Positions 22,030 through 32,589 of a stretch of DNA of 64,000 bases are shown piece after piece. A program made the translations under genes and the position numbers. The notes beneath the pieces are model-generated. The model worked only from the letters and a program-made list of their open reading frames with translations. It was not told where the DNA came from and did not search any database. How positions within the stretch are numbered: the stretch's first letter is position 1; every line of letters begins with the position of its first letter. Source of the stretch: Rhyacophila brunnea (taxonomy: Eukaryota > Arthropoda > Insecta > Trichoptera > Rhyacophilidae); assembly GCA_022495005.1 (NCBI GenBank), contig JAGYXB010001964.1, positions 1,364,001 to 1,428,000 of the forward strand, written 5' to 3'.

Positions 22030-22510
22030 TTGATTTTTTTTCGTTTTTCCAGATTTGAGAATTCTCGAATTCAAGAAAAAAAATCTCAAAAATTAGATAT
22101 CAATAATTTATTGATTTCTCGAGAATGTCAAGAATTTTCGAGGGACATGTGATTTCTTTTTTTTACTCATTTGGGCAAAATTTTCTGAAATGTATTCTGA
22201 ATTTTGTATGAATGATAAAATATCCGTCCCATTTCGTATTTACCATTTCTGACCAAATATTTTTTTTCGGTAACTAAGAAATTCTATTCTGGTCCAAAGT
22301 CGGTAGCTTTCTTTTTCCGTTTCAAATTCCATATCTTATTTTTCTACTTATTTTATTCCAGTAAGTAACAATTTCTAAAATATTCGAGATTCACATGGAT
22401 GCTTACTCGATAAATAAGAATTCTCGAAATTTGAAATATTTATTTTTCGTGATACGAGATTCACATTTTCTGAGATTTCTAGAGAATTCTCATAATCTCT
22501 ATTGTCACTG
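22030..22510. repeat. TTCTCGA-rich inverted-repeat-like segment
   Basis: The left end (22045-22150) has GAGAATTCTCGAATTC and TCTCGAGAATGTC words. The right end (22375-22500) has AATTCTCGAAATTTG, CGAGATTCACA and AGAGAATTCTC. They partly pair across 200-300 bp. Similar texture to 4080-4335 and 53363-53949. Likely a decayed foldback, boundaries uncertain. Confidence 0.45.
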
Positions 22511-22734
22511 CGTAGGTATCTCATTTTAAATAACTTGTAATAAAATTAGAGGCAAAAATACTATTCCAAGCAAAAACTAAAATTAAAACATTTTTTTTCT
22601 TTTTCATCGGTAGCAACGTTTTTGGATAATCTTTTTAATATTTTTTTACGGGGTACGGTTTTCAGTCATTCACTCAGCGCATATTTTTTATGTCCATACT
22701 CTGAACCGAAACGCGTAATATACGACATGTGTAT

Positions 22735-22825
22735 TTTTATTTGCCAGGTGTGGGATTGGAACTTGGGGCGCACTGTTTCAGAAACAAACATTTTACCATT
22801 CGTCTAATGCGACACCTGGATAAGG
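22735..22825 (-). mobile_element. tRNA-derived SINE remnant, copy 5
   Basis: TTTTTATTTGCCAGGTGTGG followed by GATTGGAACTTGGGGC resembles the box-B flank of the SINE (compare 33335-33375). The rest of the body is lost. Confidence 0.4.
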
Positions 22826-23515
22826 TGTTCATTATAGCATTCATTGGCAAATAAAATAATATATTTCCATCTACTACGCTTTATATTATCACACCTGATT
22901 CGCGATATTATTATTTACAATAATTCCAGACGTCGTGTTCTAATATCAGCTGTTTGCGAAATTTTCGCGCCGTATTTTCGCGCGTTAAAATTATGACACG
23001 CCTTAATAAAGTTAACACCAACTTTGACAGGTAACGCTTCAAGGCTATGCTAGAGAAAATGCTATAACTAGCGTTTACTGAAATTTAAATGTTCATAATA
23101 ATACAAAGGCTTTGCGCGTGCTGTATTTAGTAAAGCTATTCTGTATAATGTATAATATAGCTGAAATTATTATTTGTGTACTATATACCTATAATAATTA
23201 TTATTTTTCTTTATGTCTACTCTGGTTATTAAAGAAACTCTGTTTTTCAAGTATATTTCTTTCAGAGCGGAGATGTTTGTCCTCTTCGCCATTTAAGAAA
23301 TCCATATCATGCACCTCCAACACCACATCTTAAATGTTTTAAATAATATGTATTCCGTATTATTTTTTCTTTATGATCTAAATCGCAATGCTATAAAAAA
23401 GGATGGAAAAGATCAAAGTCTTGACCATACTATAGTTGATAATTTTTCATATATTATAATATTATGTACTAGTTTTATAAATTATTGTTTCCTTTGTGTA
23501 TATTATTTTTATATC

Positions 23516-23895
23516 ACCGGCGGTCAACGGCTGGTCGGCCCCAAGTGGACACATTGACGCCAGTAGATGTGTTCATAGCAAAAGTTGGGAAATGCCAAAC
23601 TGCCAGCAAGTCCCATCTGCTGGCCTCCCCGTGGCGACCTCCGGGCAATGCAGCGTACGCTGTAGCTAACAGCAGGGGGCGAAGGGCGAGTGACCGGCGC
23701 CATAAAACTGGCCTTCTGGCTAAGGGAAGGAAATCCCCGACAGAAAAACCTGGTCGAGCCGACCTTCAGGGCCCTCGAGGCTTAGGCCTCGGGAGCGCTG
23801 GGCTAATCACCTTGCCTCCTTAAACGAAACAGTTTAACAAAACACCTACACAGCAGCCTCGGACGACAACCGGCTCTGTAAAACGACGACCTTGC
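23516..23895 (+). promoter_or_regulatory. 5' untranslated/promoter region of the LINE
   Basis: GC-rich sequence beginning near ACCGGCGGTCAACGGCTGGT, without a long in-frame extension into the ORF. LINEs carry internal promoters in this position; none is demonstrable here. A 112-codon open frame at 23485-23823 may be a 5' leader frame or chance. Confidence 0.45.
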
Positions 23896-24735
23896 ATGGA
23901 AATGGACAATGAAACAGGTAGAGTAATCCTCTCTAACAACTCGAGTATGCGCATTGGGACATATAATGTTCGCACCCTGCGAACCCCCGGAAAGGACCTG
24001 CACGCCACACGCATCATGCACACCTATGGTGTGGATATCCTAGGGCTGAGCGAAGTGCGCTGGAAAGGAGCCGGGAGAAAGTTGATTGAGGGTTACTCTA
24101 TCGTCTACTCAGGTCAGGAGCAATACCATTGCCAGGGAGTGGCAGTGTTGATGTCAAAGAGAGCGGCCCGTTGCCTCGTGAAATGGAAACCAATCTTGGA
24201 GAGACTGATACGTGCCTCCTCCAAGACGCCTGGTAGCTCCTTGACCGTCTTTCAGTGCTACGCCCCCACTGAGGATGCCGACGCGCAGACAAAGGATGCT
24301 TTTTACGATTCTCTCCACGCAGCAGTCTCCGCCATCCCCCGAAGAGACCGCGTGATTGTAATGGGGGATTATAATGCGAGAGTAGGAGCAGACCCGGTGC
24401 TTGGCCCCACGGTGATGGGACGACACGGCCTCGGTGACCCCAACGATAATGGTGAGCGGCTCGTAGAATTCGCCACTCTGAACGAGCTTGCAATCGGAGG
24501 CACTGTTTTTCCCCACAAAGACATTCACAAATATACGTGGACGTCTCCTGATGGACGCACGAGGACGCAGATTGACCACTTCTTATACAGCTTGAAGCAC
24601 CGAAAGGAACTTCTCGACGTGCGTACTTACAGAGGCGCCGATATCCATAGCGATCATGAGTTACTTATTGGAAACATCCGAGTAAAACTCAGTCGCCAGG
24701 CGAGGCCTCCAAAGTGCGAACGAATTGACGTTTAG
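23896..24735 (+). pseudogene. LINE ORF2 part 1: APE-like endonuclease domain
   Basis: A 279-residue open frame starting at ATG 23896. It encodes the apurinic-like endonuclease that nicks target DNA for reverse transcription. Conserved motifs are in order: TYNVRTL (22-28, Asn24), LSEVRW (51-56, catalytic Glu53), CYAPT (121-125), MGDYNARVG (156-164, Asp158 and Asn160), TQIDHF (224-229) and SDHELL (252-257, catalytic His254). All catalytic residues are present. The frame stops at TAG 24733, between V279 and a following KLRRRRIRTDFETAV. Related proteins have an acidic residue here, so a single G to T change probably made the stop. Coding then resumes in the same frame to about 25030. Confidence 0.85.
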
Positions 24736-25081
24736 AAGCTCCGACGCCGAAGAATTCGGACCGACTTCGAAACTGCTGTACGAGATAGTGTAGATCGTAT
24801 CTACGAGCGGCACAAATCTGAATCCGACCTCATTGAGGCGGACTGGAGCCTCATAAAGAGTGCGATTGTGTCGTCGGCTCGTACCGTCCTTGGTACCAGA
24901 AGGAGTGAGCAGCCAAAGTGGATGTCTGACGAAACGTGGGTTGAAATTGGTGAACGAGCCAGGCTGAAAGCCCTGAGAGACGAGGAGAGAGACCCCGACC
25001 GAACCGAGGACCGCCGGACTGACTACAGACCCAAGACAGGGTAGTCAAACGATCCGTGCGGTTGGACAAGCGCAATATTTT
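24736..25081 (+). pseudogene. LINE ORF2 linker between endonuclease and RT, frameshifted
   Basis: In the endonuclease frame it continues KLRRRRIRTDFETAVRDSV and QPKWMSDETWVEIGERARLK, the usual linker with a W.....W-type patch. At about 25030 the frame moves to QDRVVKRSVRLDKRNI and at about 25075 to the RT frame (YFMNRQIEAAEEAASRN). So two small indels lie within 50 bp. Confidence 0.7.
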
Positions 25082-26350
25082 ATGAACCGGCAAATTGAAG
25101 CGGCAGAGGAGGCAGCAAGCAGAAATGACACCAGGAAACTCTTCCGAATCACCCGTGAAGTCTGCGGCAGGCAACCACCGACTCCCGGAGCCATTCGTGG
25201 TCCCAGTGGAGCAATAGAGTCTGACGCAGAATGCGTCAAGAAGATTTGGAAGAATCATTTCTGCGGAGTGCTGAACCGCCCACCCCCCTTGGATCCCTTT
25301 GACATATCTGCGGAAGCTTTGCTTTTGGACATTCCCCGAGCGACCGACATTTCCGATTGCCCGCCCACGCACACCGAGATAAAATCGGCTGTGAAAAGGC
25401 TCAAGAACGGAAAGGCACCGGGGGGAGACAGGATTCATCCTGAATTCCTCAAGTACAGCTTGAGCGCAATCCTGCACCCTATATTTCATCTGATGACAAA
25501 GGTGTGGGAAGAAGAGCGCTGCCCAAGGGACTGGGTGAACGGTGAAATCATCACACTTCTTAAAAAAGGTGACCCTCTAAGCTGCGACAATTACCGGGGC
25601 ATTACGCTACTCAGTGTTCCGGGAAAGATTTTGGCAAACATCATTTTGATGAGAATAAGGGACCCAATAATGCACGTCCTCAGGAAAAACCAAGCCGGGT
25701 TTCTACCTGGTCGAGCGTGTGCAGACCAAATCCACAACCTTCGATGTCTTCTCCAGCAGAGCCATGAGTTGAACAGTCCGATGGCCTGCTGTTTTGTGGA
25801 TTATGAGAAGGCTTTCGACAGTCCGCACCGCCCCTCCCTCTGGATGATACTGGGAGCATACGGGATCCCTCCCAAGATCATTGCCATAATCAAAAGCCTG
25901 CACGAGAATAGCGAATGCTGTGTCAAAATTGGAGACACTGTCACGGAATGGTTCGGGGTCACGACCGGAGTCAGACAGGGTTGTGTCCTTGCACCGTTTC
26001 TCTTTATCATTCTCTTTGACTTCATACTACGGAAGTCAATACCACCCGACCGAGGCATACCTATTACCCCCACGGTGAAGCTATGCGACCTGGAATACGC
26101 CGATGACGCTGTCCTATTCGACAACTCAATCGAGGGCATTCAAGAGACAATCGACAGATTGCATTACAACTCCTCTCGCGTTGGTTTGAAAATCAACGCG
26201 AAGAAAACCAACGTCTTGTGCAATAGCACCTGTCCTGATCCAGATTTCCCTCTGATTAGCGATGGACAGAGCATCGAGAGCGTCGACAGCTTCAAGTACC
26301 TGGGGGTACACATCACGGGAGATGGCATTTTGCAGAAGAGCTCGCTATCC
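25082..26350 (+). pseudogene. LINE ORF2 part 2: reverse transcriptase domain
   Basis: This frame carries the RT. Motifs in order: LKNGKAPGGDRIHPEFLK, LLKKGDPLSCDNYRGITLLS, KNQAGFLPGRACADQI, CFVDYEKAFDS (catalytic Asp), TGVRQGCVLAPFLF, LEYADDAVLFD (Tyr339-Asp342, the YADD active site) and LKINAKKTNVLC, then FKYLGVHITGDG. All core RT residues are intact. Homology leaves the frame near 26345, so the remaining codons to 26518 are read out of frame. RT shadow frames on the minus strand were ignored. Confidence 0.9.
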
Positions 26351-26868
26351 GAATGGGAATGGCTGGAGCAACATTCAACTCGATGCGGAATGTCTGGGAC
26401 TTACGATTGTACTCGATCAAAACCAAATGCCGCCTATTCGACGCTTGCATTCTGGCGGTGCTGCTTTACGGTAGCGAATCATGGCACCTTACGAAGGCTC
26501 AGAGCAACGGTATACTGAGCTTCGAAAACAGATGTTTGCGACAGATACTGGGTGTGCGGTGGTATGACTTTAGGAGCAACGAGGAGATAAGGGAACGCAC
26601 CAAGCAGCCTCTCATCACAATGAGAGTGAAGAAGCGACGTTGGACCTGGCTCGGCCACGTGCTGCGGATGCCAGAAGAGAACCTCAACCTGGATTGCCTG
26701 TTCTTCAAACCGACCGGATTCCGGCGTCCTAAAAGGTCGCTAAATACTATCTACAGAGTGTATACGGCGGAGCTACGGGATGCTGGTTTGACCTGGAACG
26801 AAGCAAGAAGACTGGCGAGCGACAGGGATTCTTGGAGGCGCCGCGTGCTGTCCATATGCTCCAGTTAA
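26351..26868 (+). pseudogene. LINE ORF2 part 3: C-terminal domain
   Basis: After a +/-1 shift the protein resumes as AGATFNSMRNVWDLRLYSIKTK, then VLLYGSESWHLTKAQ, FENRCLRQILGVRW, KKRRWTWLGHVLRMPEENL and GLTWNEARRLASDRDSWR, ending with TAA at 26866. WLGHVLRM with a following LTW.EA...A.DR..WR is the standard C-terminus of this LINE group. The stop is followed within 40 bp by the GAA-repeat tail, so the 3' end is complete. Confidence 0.85.
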
Positions 26869-27525
26869 GGGGCGGATATGGGCAAAGAAGAAGAAGAAGA
26901 AGATTCATATTGCTAGAGCAAGATAAACAGATTCGTAAATAGTATCCAGTTTTTGAAGTGTATTTATGAGCTTCCATGTGTAATAAAAATAAATAATGAT
27001 GAAGAATTAATCTCTATATATATAAAAATCTCGTGTCACGATGTTTGTGGTCGAACTCCTCCGAAATGGCTCGACCGATTTTTATTAATTTTTTTATGTA
27101 CTTATATTTTTTAGGTATGAGAATAGGTCAACAAGTATATTTCATACCGCTAGGTGATTAGGGTATCTCTATCCAGAAAATTTTTTCTTTTATTTTTTTG
27201 AAAATTTCTTTTTGTATTTTTTTTATTATTTTGCATCAAAAAATACCTCTAACCCCAAATTTTTACCCTCCTACCCCCACCCACCCCTTTTTTAAACGAG
27301 ATTTTATTATTTTTGTATGAACAAATTTAACCGTCGTTCGTATTTCAAACAGAACGAAATTATTTATGTTGTTGAATGACAGATGGCGCTACGTCCGAAA
27401 AGAATTCAAGAGAAGCGTCGCGTCATTTTGACATTTCATTTGGCATATCACAACGCAGTGCGTGCAAAATTTTGTAAGATTTATTTTAATTTATCTATTT
27501 TTATGTGCGTGTATTACAGTGCACA

Positions 27526-28383
27526 ATGCCAGCAAGACGCAAGGAGGGCTATTTGGGCCGTCGAACGAATAAAGCAACAAATATGCGAAAAAGTAGAGCA
27601 AAAAGAACAGACGAACAAATCCAACAAGATAACAAAAACGTGCGTGTAAGCATGTCGCAATTGCGTGCATCCCAATCACAAGAGGCACGAACTGAACGAA
27701 ATCAACAACGACAATTGGAACAGAGCCAAGCGCGCCGGTTCGTAGTTAACACACGCAGAGCAAATGACCGACAACGCCAACAAGTACATCGAACATTTAC
27801 ATCCGCTTCGTCCCTTCGTCTCGCATTCGAGTACGAGCCAGATATTGAATATTCCGCTCATCCGAAAGTGCTGATTGGTGCTATGGACACAGAATGTCCC
27901 CATTGTCGTGCGCTCAAATTCAAACATGAGTCAGCCGGGATGTGTTGCGCATCAGGAAAAGTGCAACTACCAGAAATTGAGATACCATCAAAACCATTGA
28001 ACGGCTTGCTCATCGGCACGGTTCTAGATTCAAACCTGTTCCTGAAGTCCATTCGCACATTCAATTTATGCTTCCAAAAGACTTCGTTCGGAGCAACAGA
28101 AATAGTTCACAATACTGCGGCAAATGGTCAACAATTCCATTCTACGTTCAAAATCAAAGGCCAAGTATACCACAAAGTAGGCTCATTGCTGCCAATGCCA
28201 AATGAACCACATAATTTTTTACAAATCTACTTCATGGGTGGTGAGGACATCAATGATGTGGACGCACGTTGCGGCTACAATAGCCTGAATTCGCCTAATG
28301 CCAGGCGCATCGTCGGCGAACTGGACGCCCTTTTGGATGAGAGCTGGAGAGCACGTGCTTCGATTAAATGCGCCTGTTGTTGA
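27526..28383 (+). pseudogene. Helitron N-terminal ORF, copy 1, deleted and frameshifted
   Basis: Starts MPARRKEGYLGRRTNKATN, the basic, Arg/Gln-rich N-terminus typical of insect Helitron proteins. A Cys/His cluster follows (CPHCRALKFKHESAGMCC) with VQLPEIEIP, and then FYNSLNSxNARRIVGELDALLDE-like sequence leading towards the Helitron_like_N domain. At about 28340 an 89-bp segment present in copy 2 is missing, so the frame shifts and ends ARASIKCACC. The true continuation (APVVDDIAGIMVG to FIMNIITHFELRK, stop at 28619) is in another frame. Upstream, a GTAAGA...TATTACAG pair at 27473-27519 looks like a tiny intron; this is speculative, and copy 2 has GTACGA instead. Confidence 0.85.
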
Positions 28384-28621
28384 CGACATTGCTGGAATCA
28401 TGGTTGGCGACCGCACATCGACGCGAGAAATCGTGATTCGAAGAAGAAACAATAATTTGGAGTTCATCGCTGACACACACCGTTCATACGACGCTCTCAA
28501 ATATCCGCTAATTTTCTGGAAGGGACAAGACGGATATTGCATAAACATTAAACGACGAGATCCTGTCACAGGTAATTCATTCATTATGAACATCATTACT
28601 CATTTTGAATTGAGAAAATGA
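28360..28621 (+). pseudogene. Helitron ORF, distal part of copy 1
   Basis: Encodes LNAPVVDDIAGIMVGDRTST, IVIRRRNNNLEFIADTHRSY, and FWKGQDGYCINI, ending HFELRK-stop. It continues the upstream protein after the 89-bp deletion. In autonomous Helitrons this region leads into the HUH Rep nuclease; here the protein stops and the 3' terminus follows within 180 bp. Confidence 0.8.
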
Positions 28622-28800
28622 ATGGTTGATGTTTTTTTTTGTTTTTATCGGTGGTCATCGTCTACAGCGCTCTATTCCTCTTTCTGTCATATATCCCATC
28701 CCCACACACTTACGATACATTCGTTATTTTTTATGTAACAACCAAAATATTCACTAGAAATAATTTATATGGCAGAACAACGTTTGCCGGGTCAGCTAGT

Positions 28801-29864
28801 AATATATAATAATATCGCCATTTTACGATGAAAACCTTCCGGATGCCTTTCGAGCCCTGTTGTCGCTCATAAAACAGATTCGCAACGCATTTGGTTAACG
28901 AAGCTGACCCCAGATGCATGCAGTTAATTTTATTTGAGTCTATTCTATACACAGAACGGCTATCGCCGGTAGTTTGTCATATTTATATAGTGAGGCGGTT
29001 AATTGTTACAATAAATTAACCGTCTAAACATTCAAAAAGTGCCATGTTTTAACAGTCCTTTTATTGTCTGTATTGACTTTTAGAGAGATATATATAGTTT
29101 TAATAGTTTCCTCAGTTACCTTAATACGTAACTATGATAAACTTCAATCAATAGCCGCCGATAGCCGTCTTATGTATAGAATAGACCCACTTATAGGAAC
29201 AATGAGTTTCAGATCAATACCGACCTCCCTGTCAATTCAGTAGCAAGCTCTCTTAATACTTTTCCACTTACACGCGATGTGTAAATAAAATATTTTACAC
29301 AACTTTGTAGTTTTTCCCCTGCACATCCCCACTTTCTCACCAAAAATAATCCATTACTTGTGATTCTACATCATATTCGTCAAAAGTAAGAGGGCGGTTT
29401 ATTAGTATTACAAGAATAATTATAAATTAATTATTGTTATCCTCCCTTATGTATCTACCCATTAAATACCTTATTACAAGCCAATCGCCCAGTAAAAAAA
29501 TTCCCTTTTCAAATGTGTTAAAATAAATCCCAAATGTATATGATTTAAGACTAAACCTAAGACTGTGAAAATGTAGAATCTTTTTATTCTGAACGATATG
29601 TTTTCAACGACACTCCAACAGAGAGGAAGACAAAATAATATAATACCTACATTTCGTTGGAATGCGGATAAGAAAATTGAGAGCAACACAAAAAATTTGT
29701 ACTGAATAAAAATACTTTGAAATCCAAAACTATCTGATGACAAGTGGTAGGCACTTTTTTATACCAGTAACACTATTATAAATATATAAACATATACATA
29801 CGTGTAAGTCATATTTTTTAATATTCTCTATAATCATTATTTGAGAACAACTGATCATTATTAC
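28801..29864. other. unclassified AT-rich sequence
   Basis: No repeat or gene recognised. ATTATTAC at 29857-29864 is the left TSD of the next element. Confidence 0.35.
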
Positions 29865-30251
29865 CATGGCCCCCACATCCTGAACCGGGTCCCCAGGCTA
29901 GGATCTTTGGCGGGCCCCCCTACCTATCGCTAAGTCTAAAGGCAGTGTGATGCTCACAGTAGCGTTTTCCAGATGGTGTACGTAAGCAGTCAAATTAATG
30001 TGTATATTTAGTGTTTTTTTGCATATTTTAATACATCCATTAATTGAATCATGGAGTTGTCGAGTATCGATACACAATTAAAAATTTTATCGTATAACCA
30101 CATAATTTTAAATAATAACATTATCGAAGGAAGCAGGCGACTTTTTTTAATATTAAAGCAAATTTGTGATGTGTATTTCACTTTGTGGTGTTCTCGCCTC
30201 ACCGGGCCCCCAGACTAGAGCTCTGTCAGACCCCCCCTTGTGGGGGCCATG
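29865..30251. mobile_element. hAT-like MITE with CATGGCCCCCACA termini
   Basis: Left end CATGGCCCCCACATCC and right end TTGTGGGGGCCATG are inverted. The exact 8-bp repeat ATTATTAC flanks both sides (29857-29864, 30252-30259). Subterminal GGGTCCCCAGGCTAG and CGGGCCCCCAGACTAG also pair approximately. An 8-bp TSD with CA...TG ends fits hAT. GC-rich ends and an AT-rich 387-bp body, no transposase. Confidence 0.85.
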
Positions 30252-30299
30252 ATTATTACATTATGTAATTGTCTTGATTTATCAATTTGTCGTTCTGTA

Positions 30300-30480
30300 A
30301 CGCATGAGAGAAAACACATGTAAATGTGTAAGAGACAACAAAACAGGGAGAAGATAATATATTATATAAAAGGGGTAATACAGAAAAACACACTTAAACG
30401 TGTGTAAGAGTGAAAGACATGGTGACAAGGAGAATAATTGTATTAAAACGGCTAATGTCTGAGAAAACATATCTTCGACT
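30300..30480. repeat. imperfect tandem duplication, about 75-80 bp unit
   Basis: AAACACATGTAAATGTGTAA-GAG...GGAGAA(GA)TAAT is followed by AACACACTTAAACGTGTGTA-AGAG...AGGAGAATAAT. The two halves align with small indels. Non-coding. Confidence 0.4.
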
Positions 30481-31189
30481 CATGCGAATACACGATGTAA
30501 GGTTACAAAGTATCAGTCGGCAATTTCCGTTTTGATAATGTTGAAATTTCCATGAGCGTCGAGCTATTTACGTGGTTGGCCGGCTAACACGAAATTAAAG
30601 CAATAAAAAAAATTGTCAAAAAGTTTTCTTTAAAATTTTCACATTTCCCACAGTCTTAATCTTGCAATTATTACCAAGCTAGGGTGTTATGAATCAGATG
30701 TGAAGGTTTTTGGTACACGTCAACCGAATTCACTTTACCGGCGAAATTGTTGCACCACATTTAAAAGAGTTTCACAAGACATGTTTCATTTTTTACTGTG
30801 TGCAGATTTTCTAATAATATATTAAATTATGAAGGGAACTTTCAAAAACATACCATCTAAGTGCTTTCATCACAGAAAAAAACTAAACAGTATTAGTAAA
30901 ATCAATATTTAAATTTGGCATATATGATTTTTTTAAGTAGACCAGCAATAATTAAAATACTGACAACACAATCCACTTGTCGTTTGGCGCCATAACCTAA
31001 AAAAATGTTAGTTTTCATGCTGAAAGTCGAAAAATAGGCCACGTGCCAATTATAATTTAACACCTGTTTCGACTAAACGTGCATCATGTATATCGTTTAT
31101 TTTTTTGAAGTTATACTTATTTTGGCGCGTTTGGGAAATCAGATCAGAGTGTATTTTTGGCGTGTGACATGTAACACATAATTTATTTT

Positions 31190-31290
31190 TTCACACGAAA
31201 AAAAACGCACTCGATTGGATTCGAACCACCGATTGTTCGGTTATCAGCCTAACGCACTACCTTATCATACGTTATGATGCTGATGATATT
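31190..31290 (-). mobile_element. tRNA-like sequence (SINE head or tRNA pseudogene)
   Basis: The minus strand reads TAAGGTAGTGCGTTAGGCTG, then ATAACCGAACAATCGGTGG and TTCGAATCCAATCGAGTGCG: a D-arm-like start, an anticodon loop CTGATAA (GAT) and a T-arm with TTCGAATCC. The acceptor stem does not close, so it is not a functional tRNA gene. Confidence 0.5.
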
Positions 31291-31300
31291 ATACGTCACA

Positions 31301-31640
31301 GTATGATGCTGCACTAGTGACGATTAGACAGTATAAAATTATAGTTTAGAATTGTTCCGTTCCGGACTTTATTATTGTCGGCCATTTGCAATTCCAACGT
31401 AAACAAACGATTAAACGTCAGAGTGGCAGTTGGTACTTAAAAACAACGAAACACCATTATATAATTTAGTAATATAAGTTAAAGTGTATAGAAATAAACC
31501 AACGGCGTTCCAATAAGCGGTCCTTTTTCTTGAGTGTGTAATTTAACAAGATAATTAAGAGCTAGTCCAAGAATCTAGTTTATCACATGTTTTGTTTTTG
31601 TTTTGTTACGCCAAAGAAGTATAACTTACTATAAGTACAC
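31301..31640. other. unclassified sequence
   Basis: No gene or repeat recognised. Confidence 0.3.
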
Positions 31641-31649
31641 ACACCGATT

Positions 31650-31857
31650 TTTTTTAGATACTGAAACACTTTACAAACTAACCTAGAAACCCTTAAATTC
31701 CACGATGGCGACCAAAATTGAAATTCTTAATATCATCTGATTTAATTGATTTTCAGTTTGAACATGTATTACAAATTAAACGTTAAAATAATAATTAATA
31801 GTTTGCATTTGAAAGCCGATAAAATACCAAAATGGCGGCCATTTAATCCAAGTAAAA
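31650..31857 (+). repeat. family D repeat, copy 1
   Basis: TTTTTTAGATACTGAAACAC, CGATGGCGACCAAAATT, TTGATTTTCAGTTTGAACAT and GCCGATAAAATACC...ATGGCGGCC are all found again, in the same order, at 57866-58084. About 210 bp, non-coding. Two ATGGCG words bracket it in both copies. Confidence 0.72.
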
Positions 31858-32589
31858 TTCTAATAACACCTCAGAATTAAATATACCTATTACAAAAAAT
31901 AGTGCATTGGACAATATTCAAACCTGCATCTATCAGATTCCTCGCATTTCGCTTTACTAATATAGTCATCTACGCCTTACCGAATTACAACGAAATTAAC
32001 TTATAACCACGCAATTTACTAAAATACTTATACTTTCGTCAATATTGGCTTCTGGCTTTTTCGGTAGGTTGAATTTAATGGATATGATGAATAGCTAACA
32101 TCAATTTATAATTACCTCCTATCGATGAAGGCACACGTGCACCGCTTACACGTGGATCTGTTAAAGTTTTAAATTAATATTCATTTTAATATTATATAAA
32201 AGGCAGTTCTAAATTATTGTTTTCAACAAATGTATATAATATTGATCGATCACTAATTTCAGATAAAGCATTTATTTTTCAATCAATTACATAATTCGAT
32301 AAGAAGCAGAAAGGCGGTAAACGAAATTTCATTTCCACGCCCCCTCAACAAAATTTTCATTCTTCATTTTTACGGGACATTTTTCCGTGAAAATGCAAAG
32401 AAGCTGAACTACTATAATTATATTAAAATACATGGAAAAATAAATTTAATAATACATTAGTATTAGAAAATGTGCGATATATTCTCAGAGCTCTGTGTAG
32501 ACAACGTAATCATGAAATTGACCAAACACCTAGTGAAATACTAAACAAAAAAATAACACAAGAACACTATGAACACTCTCCCGAGGAGC
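31858..32589. other. unclassified AT-rich sequence
   Basis: No gene or repeat recognised. Confidence 0.3.

Larger units (their letters stand above)
23516..26905 (+). mobile_element. near full-length APE-type non-LTR retrotransposon (RTE-like?)
   Basis: One GC-rich island of about 3.4 kb in AT-rich DNA. It holds a 5' region (23516-23895), an endonuclease domain, an RT domain and a C-terminal domain in order on one strand, then a very short 3' end with the stop at 26866-26868 and a (AAG/GAA)n tail at 26884-26905. A short 3' UTR with a microsatellite-like tail and a single endonuclease-RT ORF fits RTE-like elements; clade assignment is inference. Damage is light: one nonsense codon and three frameshifts. 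This points to the youngest LINE in the window. No TSD was identified. Confidence 0.85.
27011..28799 (+). mobile_element. Helitron 1, internally deleted
   Basis: Begins TCTCTATATATATAAAAATC after an A (27010) and ends GGGTCAGCTAG before a T (28800): the TC 5' end, CTAG 3' end and A^T insertion expected of a Helitron. A short hairpin (GGCAGAAC/GTTTGCC) lies just upstream of the 3' end. 1789 bp, with only an N-terminal ORF and no Rep or helicase. Copy 2 at 59272-61140 has the same termini and the same internal structure. No TSD, as is normal for rolling-circle insertion. Confidence 0.93.

Noticed and set aside
24098..24579. Long minus-strand frames opposite the endonuclease domain
   Set aside because: Antisense shadows of GC-rich LINE coding sequence. 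The plus frame carries all the conserved motifs.
31190..31290. Functional tRNA-Ile gene on the minus strand
   Set aside because: The acceptor stem is not complementary, and a GAT anticodon is not the usual nuclear isoleucine tRNA.
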